Shown piece by piece: positions 18,939-28,497 of a stretch of DNA of 64,000 bases. A program made the translations under genes and the position numbers. The notes beneath the pieces were generated by a model. The model did no database searches. It worked only from the letters and a program-made list of their open reading frames with translations, and was not told the origin of the DNA. The stretch is taken from the NCBI GenBank assembly GCA_016713985.1, contig JADJOD010000002.1, positions 62,001 to 126,000 on the forward strand. The letters are read 5' to 3'. Origin of the DNA: Lewinellaceae bacterium (GTDB lineage Bacteria > Bacteroidota > Bacteroidia > Chitinophagales > Saprospiraceae). Within the stretch, counting starts at the first letter, position 1, and every line of letters starts with the position of its first letter.

Positions 18939-20201
18939 ATGGAAGCATATGGCGCCATCCTCAATATCGTTGTCCCCATTTTTTTTCTCCTTTTTTTTAT
19001 TGAAAAAGGTTTCGAATGGTACCTGGGAAAACAGGTGATCCGCGGCTTAGACAGCGTGTCCAGTTTCAGTTCGGGTATTACCAATGTGATAAAAGATGTA
19101 CTTGGATTGAGTGTCAGCATTTTGACCTACAGCTGGCTGGTGGAAAAAGTGGCGATTGTGCACCTGGAAGCCGGCTGGATGTTGTACCTGGTCGGTTTTG
19201 TTGCCGTCGATTTTCAGGGATACTGAGTGCACCGATGGTCGCACGAGATCAATTTTTTGTGGAACCGGCACATTATCCACCACAGCAGTGAAGAGTTCAA
19301 TTTATCCTGCGCCCTCCGGCAATCCATTTCAACCATCGTCAATTATTTTACCATCCTCTTGCTGCCGGCGGCTTTGCTGGGTGTTCCGGCAAAAGTGATC
19401 GCCGTAATCGGCCCTATTCATTTGTTTTTGCAATACTGGTACCATACCCGCCTCATCGGAAAAATGGGCTGGCTGGAATACGTCATCATCACCCCGTCGC
19501 AGCACCGCGTTCACCACGCTATCAACCCGGAATATATGGACAAAAATTACGGGCAGGTGTTTCCGTGGTGGGACCGGCTGTTCGGCACTTTCCAGGAAGA
19601 ACTCGATCATGTGCCGCCTGTGTACGGCGTATCCCGTCCGGTGCATACCTGGAACCCCGTCAAGATCAATTTCCTGCACGCGTGGCTGCTGTTCAAGGAT
19701 GCCTGGCGCGCCCGGAGTTGGTGGGACAAATTGCGCATCTGGTTTATGCCTACCGGCTGGCGGCCGGCGGACGTTGCGGAAAAGTACCCGGTTTACAAGA
19801 TCAAGGATGTTTACCACTTTGAAAAATACGACACCCCGGCTTCCCGCGCGTTTGTGGCCTGGGCCTGGGTGCAGTTGTTTTTTAATTATTTCCTGTTGGT
19901 TTATTTTTTTGGCCACCTCGGCAAAATCGGGTCGCCCGGCGTGTTTTATTATGGCGGTTTTATTGTCCTTTCGGTATTTGCCTATACCGAACTTATGGAC
20001 CGCCACTGGTACGCCGTGATCTTCGAACTGGTTAAATCCGCGCTCGGTTTGTACGCCATTTACGCCGCCGGAGGTGATTGGTTTGGAGCCAGGGAAAACG
20101 TGGGCGCCTGGTACGTATGGATCGTCGACGGTTATTTCGTCATTTCGGCGGTAGTGACCGCGCACTTTGTGAAATGGGAAGTACTCCGTACATTGGGCTG
20201 A
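18939..20201 (+). pseudogene. Sterol desaturase / fatty acid hydroxylase family, interrupted by an in-frame TGA
   Basis: A membrane di-iron hydroxylase of the sterol desaturase superfamily, 420 codons. The histidine clusters are present: HRWSH, HIIHHSSEE and HRVHH. Several hydrophobic spans precede and follow. At 19224-19226 a TGA stands where the family has Trp in the (Y/F)W-x-HR-x-x-H motif. Both halves are in the same frame, so a single G-to-A change separates this from an intact gene. As written it would yield 95 residues without any iron ligands, or a second product from 19227. TGA is used as a normal stop elsewhere here. A gene inactivated by one mutation or a sequencing error fits; recoding does not. 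It starts a run of three plus-strand genes. Confidence 0.8.
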
Positions 20202-20217
20202 TTATTGATTTCCGGTT

Positions 20218-20649
20218 ATGAATTTCCTGAGACAATTTATAGTCACGCTGATTGCCATATTTATGCTGGAGGTCATCTGGCTGAATTTTATCATCGACGG
20301 ACTGGTGGAATGGCCCGCAGTTTACCATTTCGGCTACCTGCCCAACTGGCACCTGGCCAATTTTTATATCTGCCTGATGGCCACCTGGATTACGTTCCGG
20401 TTTGCGCTGCAAGCCATGCAGGAACTCGATTATGCACCCGCACTGTTGGGTGGAGCGGGCTTAGGCATCCGGGTTTCCGTTTTATACGCCGCCGTTAATA
20501 TGGTTTTTTTCACCCCCTGGTCGCTCAGTTTGATCCTGCTGGACATCCTTTGGAATACCTTTGCTTTTGCCTTCGCGGCAGTTTTGAGTACCTACGCCGG
20601 CCACTGGCTGCAAGTCAGGTACCCTGAAAATAACGTACAACGATCATGA
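20218..20649 (+). CDS. Small integral membrane protein (DUF2177-like)
   Basis: A 143-residue protein with four predicted membrane spans (residues ~7-28, 45-62, 73-98, 103-128). The pattern of a short first helix with LEVIWLNFI and a final IDxxWxT-like segment (LLDILWNTFAFAF) resembles DUF2177 proteins, whose function is unknown. It follows the hydroxylase by 16 bp and overlaps the next gene by ATGA, so the three genes are probably one transcript. Confidence 0.6.
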   Translation: MNFLRQFIVTLIAIFMLEVIWLNFIIDGLVEWPAVYHFGYLPNWHLANFYICLMATWITFRFALQAMQELDYAPALLGGAGLGIRVSVLYAAVNMVFFTPWSLSLILLDILWNTFAFAFAAVLSTYAGHWLQVRYPENNVQRS

Positions 20650-21680
20650 AAATTCGCCGTTATGCCCTGAAATCCGGCAGCCTGAAAAACATGCTGATCC
20701 GGGAAGAAAACCTGCCCGCTCCCGCCGCAGGCGAAGTACAGGTATCCGTAAAAGCCATCGGACTCAATTTTGCCGATGTATTTGCCATTTGGGGGTTGTA
20801 TAAAGCGGCGCCGAAAACGGAATATACCCCCGGTCTGGAATATTCCGGCATCGTGGAAGCCACCGGCGCCGGCGTCACCCACCTCAAGCCGGGAGACCGG
20901 GTGATGGGCGTCACACGGTTCGGGGGGTATGCCACCGGGCTGAATATCGACGCCCGGTATGTGATCCCGCTGCCTGCAGGCTGGGACTTCCCCACCGGCG
21001 CTTCTTACTTAGTGCAAACCCTTACCGCCTATTACGGCATGTCGATGCTCGGCGAACTGAAAAAGGGGCAGACTGTGCTCATTCACAGCGTGGCGGGAGG
21101 AGTGGGTTTGCAGGCCTTAAAAATTGCCAAGTCGCTGGGATGTTTTGTCATCGGCACTGTGGGCAATCCCTCCAAAACAAAACTGGCCCTCGAAACGGGT
21201 TGTGACCGGGTGATCGTGCGCGGCGGGCAATTCGAACAGGAACTGCGCAATGCCCTGGGTGACAGACCGTTAAACCTGGTGCTCGACACCGTTGGCGGGC
21301 GTTATTTCAGCATACCGTTCCGGATGATGGCGCCCATGGGCCGGATGATCGTAATCGGTTCCTCGCGATATGCCAGCGTGGGCAACCGGCCCAACGTGTT
21401 CCACATGTTGAAACACTTTCTCACGCGGCCAAAAATAGACCCACAATCCTTGCCGGAAGAAAACAAGGGTTTGTTCGGTTTTAACCTGATTTACCTGTAC
21501 GAGCGGGCCGAACTGATGCACCAGTTGTTGCAGGAACTGAACGGCCTGAACCTCGCTCCGCCGCACGTAGGGCATGTTTTTCCGTTTGAAAGAATGCACG
21601 ACGCCATCCGGTTGTTTCAGAGCGGAAAAACGATGGGAAAGGTGGTGGTGAGTGTAGAAACACGCCCGATTGATCAGTAA
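20646..21680 (+). CDS. Zinc-independent medium-chain dehydrogenase (quinone oxidoreductase / VAT-1-like)
   Basis: A 344-residue NAD(P)H:quinone oxidoreductase of the MDR superfamily. The N-terminal GroES-like domain (GLNFADVFAIWGLY; GLEYSGIVEATGAGV; LKPGDRVMGVT) is followed by a Rossmann domain with HSVAGGVGLQALKIAKSLG as the nucleotide-binding loop. The catalytic zinc ligands of alcohol dehydrogenases are absent. It is closest in look to the synaptic vesicle VAT-1-like group. Its start overlaps the stop of the membrane protein (ATGA). Substrate unknown; quinones or reactive carbonyls are typical for the family. Confidence 0.85.
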   Translation: MKIRRYALKSGSLKNMLIREENLPAPAAGEVQVSVKAIGLNFADVFAIWGLYKAAPKTEYTPGLEYSGIVEATGAGVTHLKPGDRVMGVTRFGGYATGLNIDARYVIPLPAGWDFPTGASYLVQTLTAYYGMSMLGELKKGQTVLIHSVAGGVGLQALKIAKSLGCFVIGTVGNPSKTKLALETGCDRVIVRGGQFEQELRNALGDRPLNLVLDTVGGRYFSIPFRMMAPMGRMIVIGSSRYASVGNRPNVFHMLKHFLTRPKIDPQSLPEENKGLFGFNLIYLYERAELMHQLLQELNGLNLAPPHVGHVFPFERMHDAIRLFQSGKTMGKVVVSVETRPIDQ

Positions 21681-22727
21681 CGAATCCCGAAAAAAAAACA
21701 ATAAAACATGCACCCAACCCTTCGCGGTCAAAAATTGCCAAGGGGTAATTCCCGTTTCGTCTGAACCGGCCTTAATACTAGCTTATAGGTTCGGACCTGA
21801 CGGACTCGGCCTGAGATCATCATCGGTTCCAGGCCGGCTCGCTGGTCGGCGCTTTTGTCACGAAGCAACAAAACCGGTTTGACAGTGCTTTTTCGGATCG
21901 GACAATAATTAACCTGTTAAGCATCTGAATGTTTTTGCCTGGATCGAGTCTGGACTTATCAAAATCGGATACTGAAATCGAACAAACTATGGCTTTTCTA
22001 GCAACCGGGCTGCTTGTGGCCGCTTGGGCAGATACCGCGCCCTTCCAAAAAGAAGGATTCCCTTCCTTTTTCTCCGGCTGAAATATACCAAAGACAAGGT
22101 CGGGAACCTCGTAATCGGGTTGTATAGGATTTTGCAGATTCGGCAGCACGAGGGCATTTCCGCGATGTTTTTATACGTCATTCAACACCCCGGGCCGACA
22201 ATAAAGTAGCCGCGGGCCGACTCGACGATCCTTCGGTAAACGCCCGCTGGAAACTATCACCACACAAACAGGTTCAACCAACTGTCGTCCAAACTTGAAG
22301 GCAAAAACATCTTCAAAGAGTTACCTGATTTGACGTTAGGTGTAAAACTCAAAGGCTTCACTGTTTAGTTAGACATCGTATTCACCGGGCGGGTTGATTA
22401 CTGGCGGATAATCCAGCCAAGTCTTTATCTTCAATTAAATTATAATTAAAACCGTTTTTTGTCGGCCCCGGTTGAAAGGTTTCCATTTATATACCCGGCC
22501 GGTGGCAAAAATTACGCCATCTCGCAAACTGACCACGGTATTTAATAAGGCCGAATTGATGGTAAAAGTCACCAAATCCGTAACTATTGATTTCAAACGG
22601 TGATCGACTCAACCATCAGAGATAGCGCTAAACGATACTTCCACCGAGTAAGAACGTCTGGCGCAAGTTGTAGCAACGGCTCCGGCTGGCAGTCAACTCA
22701 GTTATCCTTAGACGTGTCGGGCATAAA
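21681..22727. other. 1-kb stretch without recognisable genes
   Basis: No frame longer than about 110 codons and none resembling a known protein. It contains AT-rich patches (around 22430-22450) and no clear repeat. Short frames (for example ATG at 21989, 30 codons) are not supported. It ends where the acyltransferase becomes recognisable without its N-terminal motif, so this may be decayed coding DNA, an old insertion or a misjoined segment. Confidence 0.5.
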
Positions 22728-23840
22728 ATGCGCTGGAATAGGGATCCATGCCGGACGCTGGACGACGAACTGTTGCCGCGTTCCCAAAGCAGTTTTGTCC
22801 AGAAAAGTTACCTGATGGTGGATTTTTTCTTCATCCTCAGCGGCTTTATCATGGTTTATGTATACGGCGCCTGGTTTGAACAAAAATGCAGCGGCAAGGA
22901 TTTCAGGCGTTTTTTTGTCGCGCGATTTGCACGATTGTACCCGCTTCATTTATTTACGCTCGGCTGGTGTGTGTTATTAAAAATCGTGCTGCAAGCCTCG
23001 GGCGCCATGGCCGGACTTTCGCCCAAGTTGCAGGACATGTACAACCTGGATGCCTTGCCCGCGCATTTATTGCTGCTCAACGCTTTTATTCCCGGCGCCT
23101 GGCTGACCTTCAACGTGCCTTCCTGGTCGATCAGCGCCGAATGGTACACGTACCTGATTTTCCCTTTGCTGGCTTGGTTGGCGGCGAGGCAAAATATGAC
23201 TCGTAAAATATTGCTGGTAAGTCTTTTATACCTCGGTTACTGGGGAATTATTCAATTTGCGGGTCATAACTTCGACCTCAACGTGACGGCTTACGGCGGC
23301 GTCATGCGCTGCCTGGTGGGGTTTGGTATCGGCATGATCACTTATGCCGGTTATGTCCGTTTGCAGGTATGGAATGGAATGGGAAGGAGTGCCTGGCTGG
23401 CCGGAGCGGGAGTTATGACGGTGGCAGGTATGCACGCCGGGATCAGCGATATTTTTATCGTGGCCTTGTTTCCCGTCCTGATCTTTCTGGCAGCCCGCAA
23501 TACCGGGGCGATGGCCCGTTTGCTCGACCGGCGTTTTTTTCAACTACTCGGCGAACAATCCTATTCCATCTACATGATCCATGTGCCGCTGATGAGCACT
23601 TTTCTGGTAGGCTGGCTGGTTTTTCGGGCGGAAAAATCGGTCGGTGTCGACAATGCATCTGCCCTGGCCCTGACGCCGGCCGTTGCTTGGAGCGGCTGCC
23701 TGGTTTATGCACTGCTGGTGCTGGTTTTGTCCACTTTGACCTTCCGTTATGTGGAATCACCGATGCGGCAATGGCTGAATCAACGGCTTCGGGTCGGGAC
23801 CGGGCCAGCGGCAATTACCCGGCAAAAAACGCCCGTTTGA
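22728..23840 (+). CDS. Acyltransferase family 3 membrane protein lacking its N-terminal motif
   Basis: A ~370-codon membrane protein of the acyltransferase 3 (OafA-like) family: MVDFFFILSGFIM, RFFVARFARLYPLHLFTL, NVPSWSISAEWYTYLIFP, and a late YSIYMIHVPLM and RYVESPMRQWL are classic for it. Members O-acylate sugars of envelope glycans. The usual first helix with the LDGLRG and catalytic His is missing. The frame upstream of residue ~20 (DELLPRSQ) has no family resemblance and no credible start codon with context. The gene therefore looks truncated at its 5' end, and the 22728 start is only nominal. Confidence 0.7.
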   Translation: MRWNRDPCRTLDDELLPRSQSSFVQKSYLMVDFFFILSGFIMVYVYGAWFEQKCSGKDFRRFFVARFARLYPLHLFTLGWCVLLKIVLQASGAMAGLSPKLQDMYNLDALPAHLLLLNAFIPGAWLTFNVPSWSISAEWYTYLIFPLLAWLAARQNMTRKILLVSLLYLGYWGIIQFAGHNFDLNVTAYGGVMRCLVGFGIGMITYAGYVRLQVWNGMGRSAWLAGAGVMTVAGMHAGISDIFIVALFPVLIFLAARNTGAMARLLDRRFFQLLGEQSYSIYMIHVPLMSTFLVGWLVFRAEKSVGVDNASALALTPAVAWSGCLVYALLVLVLSTLTFRYVESPMRQWLNQRLRVGTGPAAITRQKTPV

Positions 23841-23853
23841 TTCCGGCTGTGAA

Positions 23854-24690
23854 CTAAATGTCTTTTTTATTAAACACCCGCACGGCCAGCCACAGGGGTA
23901 AAACGATCCACAACAGCATGGCCGCAAAAGAAAGTGCGGCGCCCATACCCGATCCGAAAAAATACTGGAAAAGTGCACCGGTGTATCCCATAAGTGCGGC
24001 GGCGTCGAGTTGCATCAGCATGGCAATACGCGCCAGGTCGACCGGATTTAAAAACGCCAGGCCGATCACGGCTTTTTCAAGGGGGTAATCGCTGAACGCG
24101 AACATCCCCATGAGTACCAAGCCGTCGTAAAGGATCGTGCAAAAAAACCACAACAACAGGGCGATCCCGATTCCCCGCGCCTTGTCGCGCGCCAGCACCG
24201 TTGCCAGAAAAGCCAGGGAAACAAAAGCCAGGGTAAGCATCAAACCACAAATGACCAAAATCCCTCCCCGGGCGGAGCCGTCGTACAACAACACCGGAAT
24301 CCCGACGCCAATCGTATAGGCGATGCAAAGAGAGATTGCCATACCGATATATTCTCCCAAAAAAATATCGGAACGCCGGAGCGGTTGCGCCAGCATCAGT
24401 TCCATAAATTCATATGAATTGTACAGATGGATGGTGGCAAATACTATGCTTACCAGAGGTAGTACGATCAGGATGATGTTCAACAGGCTCATCATTCCTT
24501 TTACGGCATCGCTCTCTAAGTTGAAAAAACTCATCGAAACGATCAAAAGGAACAAGGTATAGGCCAGTACAAAACGATTCCGAAGGATGTCGTAAACGAC
24601 GTATTTGGCTATTTTGAACATCGGCGGTGGTTGTATCATGTCTCTTTTGAGGGGCGGAGCGGGCAAATCGGCGATAGAAGATAATTTCAT
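23854..24690 (-). CDS. nosY: NosY, ABC-2 permease of the nitrous oxide reductase copper/sulfur supply system
   Basis: A 278-residue ABC-2 type permease with six membrane spans. The pattern VVYDILRNRFVLAYTLFLL at the start, SYEFMELMLAQPLRRSDIFLGEY in the middle, and a late NPVDLARIAMLMQLDAAALMGYTG are typical of NosY. With NosF and NosD it forms the transporter thought to deliver sulfur for maturation of the CuZ centre of NosZ. The true start may be the internal ATG at 24621 (MFKIAKYV), since the 23 residues before it are poorly conserved. It is the last gene of the nos cluster. Confidence 0.88.
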   Translation of the reverse strand: MKLSSIADLPAPPLKRDMIQPPPMFKIAKYVVYDILRNRFVLAYTLFLLIVSMSFFNLESDAVKGMMSLLNIILIVLPLVSIVFATIHLYNSYEFMELMLAQPLRRSDIFLGEYIGMAISLCIAYTIGVGIPVLLYDGSARGGILVICGLMLTLAFVSLAFLATVLARDKARGIGIALLLWFFCTILYDGLVLMGMFAFSDYPLEKAVIGLAFLNPVDLARIAMLMQLDAAALMGYTGALFQYFFGSGMGAALSFAAMLLWIVLPLWLAVRVFNKKDI

Positions 24691-24699
24691 GTGGCTCGG

Positions 24700-25428
24700 T
24701 TATGGCTGAAGGAGTTGTTTTTCCAGCAGGATTGTTTTGGGAAACAGGATGTTGTTTTCGAGGTGAACATGCCAGCGGAGGTCTTCATCCAGTTCTTTCA
24801 ATTTCTCAAATGCGGCCCGGTAGGTAACGCAGGCATCTTCCGGGGGTGTAAAATCGCCGGTCAGTTCCCGAAGGCTGTCCAGCAGGGAGCCGGCATAGTC
24901 GTGTTCGTTTTCCATCACACCGATGGGGATTTGGATCGAACCAAACGGCATACCGGGCGCCGCTTTGTGTTGCCTGGAGGCCAGGTCGAGTGATTTTACG
25001 TAAGGAAAAAGAATCCGCTCCTCCTTTTCCATGTGTTCCAGCAAATCTGCTGCAAGCAATCCCACCTGTTTTTCCACAATTTTGAGTTCCGGATGCCGGA
25101 TGCTGTGTACCCTGGATATCCTGGCCGTGAATTCGACGACCAGGGGCAGGTTTTTATACAGGTAGCGGTGGTGTACCTGAACGATGTAATCCGCCAGAAA
25201 ACCGGGGTCCCAGGCGTCGGCATGGCAGCCGGCGCGCTCCGTAACCTGGGATGCTTTTTCCAGTTCGGCCACCAATTCGTCCCAGTTGATGGATTTGTCT
25301 GCGCAGACCTTTTCGAGTGTTTTTTTGCCGTTGTAACAAAAGTCGATGCCGTGCCTTTCGAAAACGTCTGCCGTGCGAAAGTGTTGGGAGACCAAATCCC
25401 CCACCGTCATTTCAGGATGGATGTTCAT
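24700..25428 (-). CDS. ric: Ric/ScdA-type iron-sulfur cluster repair di-iron protein
   Basis: A 242-residue protein of the YtfE/ScdA/Ric family. Residues 1-60 are the DUF542 domain with the HFRTADVFERHGIDFCYNG motif. The rest is a hemerythrin-like four-helix bundle with His and Glu ligands (VQVHHRYLYKN; HMEKEERILFPY; MENEHDYAG; WHVHLENNILFP). Ric proteins repair Fe-S clusters damaged by nitric oxide or release iron. The start ATG overlaps the nosF stop, and nosY follows, so it is embedded in the nos cluster, fitting protection from NO during denitrification. Confidence 0.9.
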   Translation of the reverse strand: MNIHPEMTVGDLVSQHFRTADVFERHGIDFCYNGKKTLEKVCADKSINWDELVAELEKASQVTERAGCHADAWDPGFLADYIVQVHHRYLYKNLPLVVEFTARISRVHSIRHPELKIVEKQVGLLAADLLEHMEKEERILFPYVKSLDLASRQHKAAPGMPFGSIQIPIGVMENEHDYAGSLLDSLRELTGDFTPPEDACVTYRAAFEKLKELDEDLRWHVHLENNILFPKTILLEKQLLQP

Positions 25429-26095
25429 TGCAGTAAAGATTTGTCGGCCATGATTCTGGCTATCGCTTTTCCCAGCCTTTCTTCCCCGGTTTCGGATTTA
25501 AGCGCTTCCATTTTTTTAAAAAATATCAGGCGGCCCTCCACCAGGTAAATGACATCGGTAGCCAGTTCCTCCAGGTCGCTCATGATGTGCGAGGTGATGA
25601 AAAACAACTTGTCCGCTCTTTTTCCCGGATGATTTTTTCTTTCAGGATTTCGGCGGACAAAGGATCCAGCCCGGCGGTGGGTTCATCGAGGATCATAACC
25701 GGCGGATTAAACAAAAAAGCGAGCGCCGCGCTCACTTTTTGCCGGGTGCCGCCGGAAAGTGTACGCATGGATTTATGAAAAATATCGGTCAGGCGATACG
25801 CGTGGATCAGGTCTTCATCAACCGCCAGACCGGAACCGTTGCGCAGGTCGCGCATCATGTCGAACAACTGCCCAACCTGCATATTGTCGGGGTAGCGGCC
25901 AATTTGTGGCATATAACCGATGTGCCGGCGGTAAAAGGGATCGATGCGGATCGACTTGCCCTGAAAAGTAACGTCTCCACTTTCCGGTACGACCATTCCG
26001 AGAATGCTTTTGATGAGTGTCGTTTTGCCGGAACCGTTCGGTCCAATGATGGCCACCGATTGCCCGCGGCCGAAACCGACGCTGATTTGTTTCAA
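25425..26095 (-). pseudogene. nosF: NosF, ABC ATPase of the NosDFY system, one frameshift
   Basis: ABC ATPase with Walker A GPNGSGKTT, signature LSGGTRQK, Walker B PVMILDEPTAGLD and the H-loop region ITSHIMSD. The frame breaks at 25613-25614: one more G on the coding strand gives KERDKLFFITSHIM and joins the two parts (25580-26095 and 25425-25607). The N-terminus is also unclear. TTG at 26095 starts within the first strand, residues IKPSGQQVNKTLKQIS are readable further up to a stop near 26137, but the usual first 20 residues are not cleanly present, so a second error there is likely. It energises the NosDFY transporter. Confidence 0.8.
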
Positions 26096-26140
26096 GGTTT
26101 TATTGACCTGTTGTCCTGAAGGTTTGATTCGGATTGCGGA

Positions 26141-27386
26141 TTATTGGAGCAGGGCGATATATGGTTTCATTAAAGGTGAATTGTCGCGAAGTTGGTCGGG
26201 AGAAATGCTGGGAATTACTTTTTCTGCACGATCAAGCAAAAAAACGGCAAAACTGCGCCAGAACATCATGGCATAGGGCATTTGTTCGGAGATCATGGCA
26301 AACAAACTCACCGGGTGGTAGGGCACGTCGCCCATCTGGTTTCGCGGTCAAGGTCGTAGCCCTCGTATTTATCCCAGTAGTTGCTGTCGAAAGTATTGAG
26401 AACCAATTGATTGTTTGTGGCGATATCAAAGGTGTTAGCCATAAAATTGTTGTACCGGAATACGTTATTGTCGCAACTGGCCTGCACTTTGGCGGCCCAG
26501 CCGTTTTCGCGAAATACATTGCGTTCAATGGTGCTGCGTGTGCACCCCTCCATAAACACGGCCGTTGTGTTGTTCCGGAACTGGTTATCGGAAATGAGGC
26601 TGCTTTGAATATCTTTCAGCAGAATGCCATATGCCGCTCCCCCGCTGTTTTCGGCAAACGTATTGTAACGCATGGTCACATTCCGGGTATACATGACCGC
26701 CACGCCGGCGCCGTTGCGGAAAAATGTGTTGTGCTCGTAAGTGTCGTTGTGCGAAAACATAAAATGCAGTCCGTAGCGGATATTTCCTTCGCTCCAATTG
26801 CGCAAAATGGACGAGTTTGTTACAAATTCGAAATAAATGCCGTCGCGGTGTCCCCTTACCCGGTTATCTGTAATGGTAATGCTGTCACATTTCCAGGAAT
26901 GTATGCCGTTGCCCGAAGTTTGTTCCACCGAGCCGCTTGCCCGGATGTGGTTGTTGCCGACCCAGCAATTTTTACATCTGAGAGGTAAATCCCGAAATAA
27001 TTGTCTTCCAGTATATTGTTGAAAACGTAGACAAACCGGGCATTGTAAACCTTAATGCCGGCCTGGTCTTCCAGCGATCCGGAACCGCAGTTCAATACCC
27101 GGAACCCGCTGACGCTTACAAAATCGGAGCGTATGCCCAGCGGTTGGTAGCGGTGTTCGCCGTCCAGCACCGGCCGGCCCTCACCGATCAGGGCCAGGGG
27201 TTTGTTCACCGTGATACCGCCTTCCAGGTAGGTACCGGCCCGAACCAGCACCGTATCAAAAGCCCGCGCTTTTTGAATGGCATCCCGGATACTCGCCTGA
27301 GCCGTGCCGGGCGCCACCACCCAGGTACGCGCGGCCAGCGGCAGACTGGCAACAGCAATACAAATGACCGGGAGAATCTTTTTCAT
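26141..27386 (-). pseudogene. nosD: NosD, periplasmic copper/maturation protein for NosZ, two frameshifts
   Basis: A right-handed beta-helix protein with signal peptide (MKKILPVICIAVASLPLAA, start 27386). The repeated N-x-(I/F)-x-x-N turns are those of NosD, the periplasmic partner of NosFY needed to mature the copper centres of N2O reductase. The frame breaks twice. At 26969-26973 (T5) one more base restores KNCWVGNN. At 26340-26342 (T3) one more restores NQMGDVPYHPVSLF and the typical C-terminus SPDQLRDNSPLMKP. Repaired, it has 415 residues. The pieces now open are 26856-27437, 26308-26928 and 26141-26335. Confidence 0.85.
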
Positions 27387-27501
27387 AACATCCATGTTCG
27401 ATCTGTTTTTCAATGCCATCGTATTGCTTTTTGTCACTCGTTCTGCGGCATTATCAGGCCTAACACTCTTGCTGAATTTGTTCCCAGTCCAACACTTCCC
27501 C

Positions 27502-28491
27502 CTACGCTGAAGCCCTGATCGTGTTCAGTTCTTCCAGCTTGGCAAAGGCGGCTAAACCGGAAGCCATCGGGGTTTTCAGGACTTCACTGCGCAGATACAC
27601 CGCCTTTTGCACGTCCAGCAACACGCCTTTTCGGGAATAATCCATCACGTATATACCTCCAATGTCGTCGGCTGCCAGGGAACCGCTTTTGATAAATTTC
27701 ACTAAGCAGTTGACATCATCTGCAACGAACACTTTTCCTTTTTTCGTTACAATCTCGGCGCCGTAGTGCGGGTCCATCAGCGTCATTTTACAAAAAGCAC
27801 AGCTGTCGTTGCCAAAGTTGATCGGACGTGGCCCGGTGGAGCACTGCAAAAAAAACAGCGGCAGCAACAAGAGGACGGCGGTTTTTGAAGCCGGTTTCGC
27901 CGGGGCGCCGTTTCGTTTTTTTCGATTTGACCACCATTCCCAAATAACAATGATCAGGGATGCCGTCGTGAGCCCCATCAATATCCAGCCGCCGGTATCG
28001 GGCAGCGACCAGGCTTCGAAGTTGAGCAATTTTTTATAGCCGATCACGGGGGGCTGGTAGGCCATGCCGGGAATAACGATCGGTGCATCCGGGTTCAGGT
28101 TATGGCCGTAGTCGTAGCCCCATCGCCAGAAATCATACAGGGCTAAGCTGTCGGCACTGGCCAGTACTAAGTAGTACGCCAATGCCGACCACCAGCGCCC
28201 GATTAATCCCAGGATAAAACAAATACCTGCAACGCCGATAATCACCGTTCCCAGGTAATTAAACTCGGGGAACATTTCCACGCTGATTGCCCGCATACCG
28301 ATGTAATGGTTTAAGGCGCTGATGATATGCACGTCGCCGGTAAGCGTATCATGCCATATTTTCATTTCCAAACCTTCCGGATACTGGGGAGCGGTGAGGT
28401 AAATATTCCAGATCGGGAATTTCAGCATTAACAAAACGGCTAAAGCGCCGGCCACCAAAACAACCCTTGATACCATACTGATTTTGAACAT
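27502..28491 (-). CDS. nosL: NosL fused to an N-terminal multi-span membrane domain
   Basis: A 329-residue fusion. Residues 1-190 hold four to five membrane spans of a domain I cannot name. A second hydrophobic stretch ends in a lipobox-like LPLFFLQC217. Residues ~220-329 are NosL, the copper chaperone of the nos system, with the CAFCKM motif (231-236), YGAEIVTKKGK and a (V/F)ADDVNCLVKF segment. NosL is normally a separate outer-facing lipoprotein; here the membrane domain would hold it at the inner membrane unless it is cleaved. It lies between the fasciclin and nosD genes on the same strand. Confidence 0.85.
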   Translation of the reverse strand: MFKISMVSRVVLVAGALAVLLMLKFPIWNIYLTAPQYPEGLEMKIWHDTLTGDVHIISALNHYIGMRAISVEMFPEFNYLGTVIIGVAGICFILGLIGRWWSALAYYLVLASADSLALYDFWRWGYDYGHNLNPDAPIVIPGMAYQPPVIGYKKLLNFEAWSLPDTGGWILMGLTTASLIIVIWEWWSNRKKRNGAPAKPASKTAVLLLLPLFFLQCSTGPRPINFGNDSCAFCKMTLMDPHYGAEIVTKKGKVFVADDVNCLVKFIKSGSLAADDIGGIYVMDYSRKGVLLDVQKAVYLRSEVLKTPMASGLAAFAKLEELNTIRASA

Positions 28492-28497
28492 GTTCGT

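Noticed and set aside
19224..19226. Genetic code with TGA as Trp
   Set aside because: TGA ends many genes in this window, such as nosF, dabA and cytochrome c, so it is a normal stop.
26134..26988. Long plus-strand frame over nosD
   Set aside because: It lies opposite a beta-helix gene with clear family motifs; the plus-strand translation matches nothing and is a shadow.
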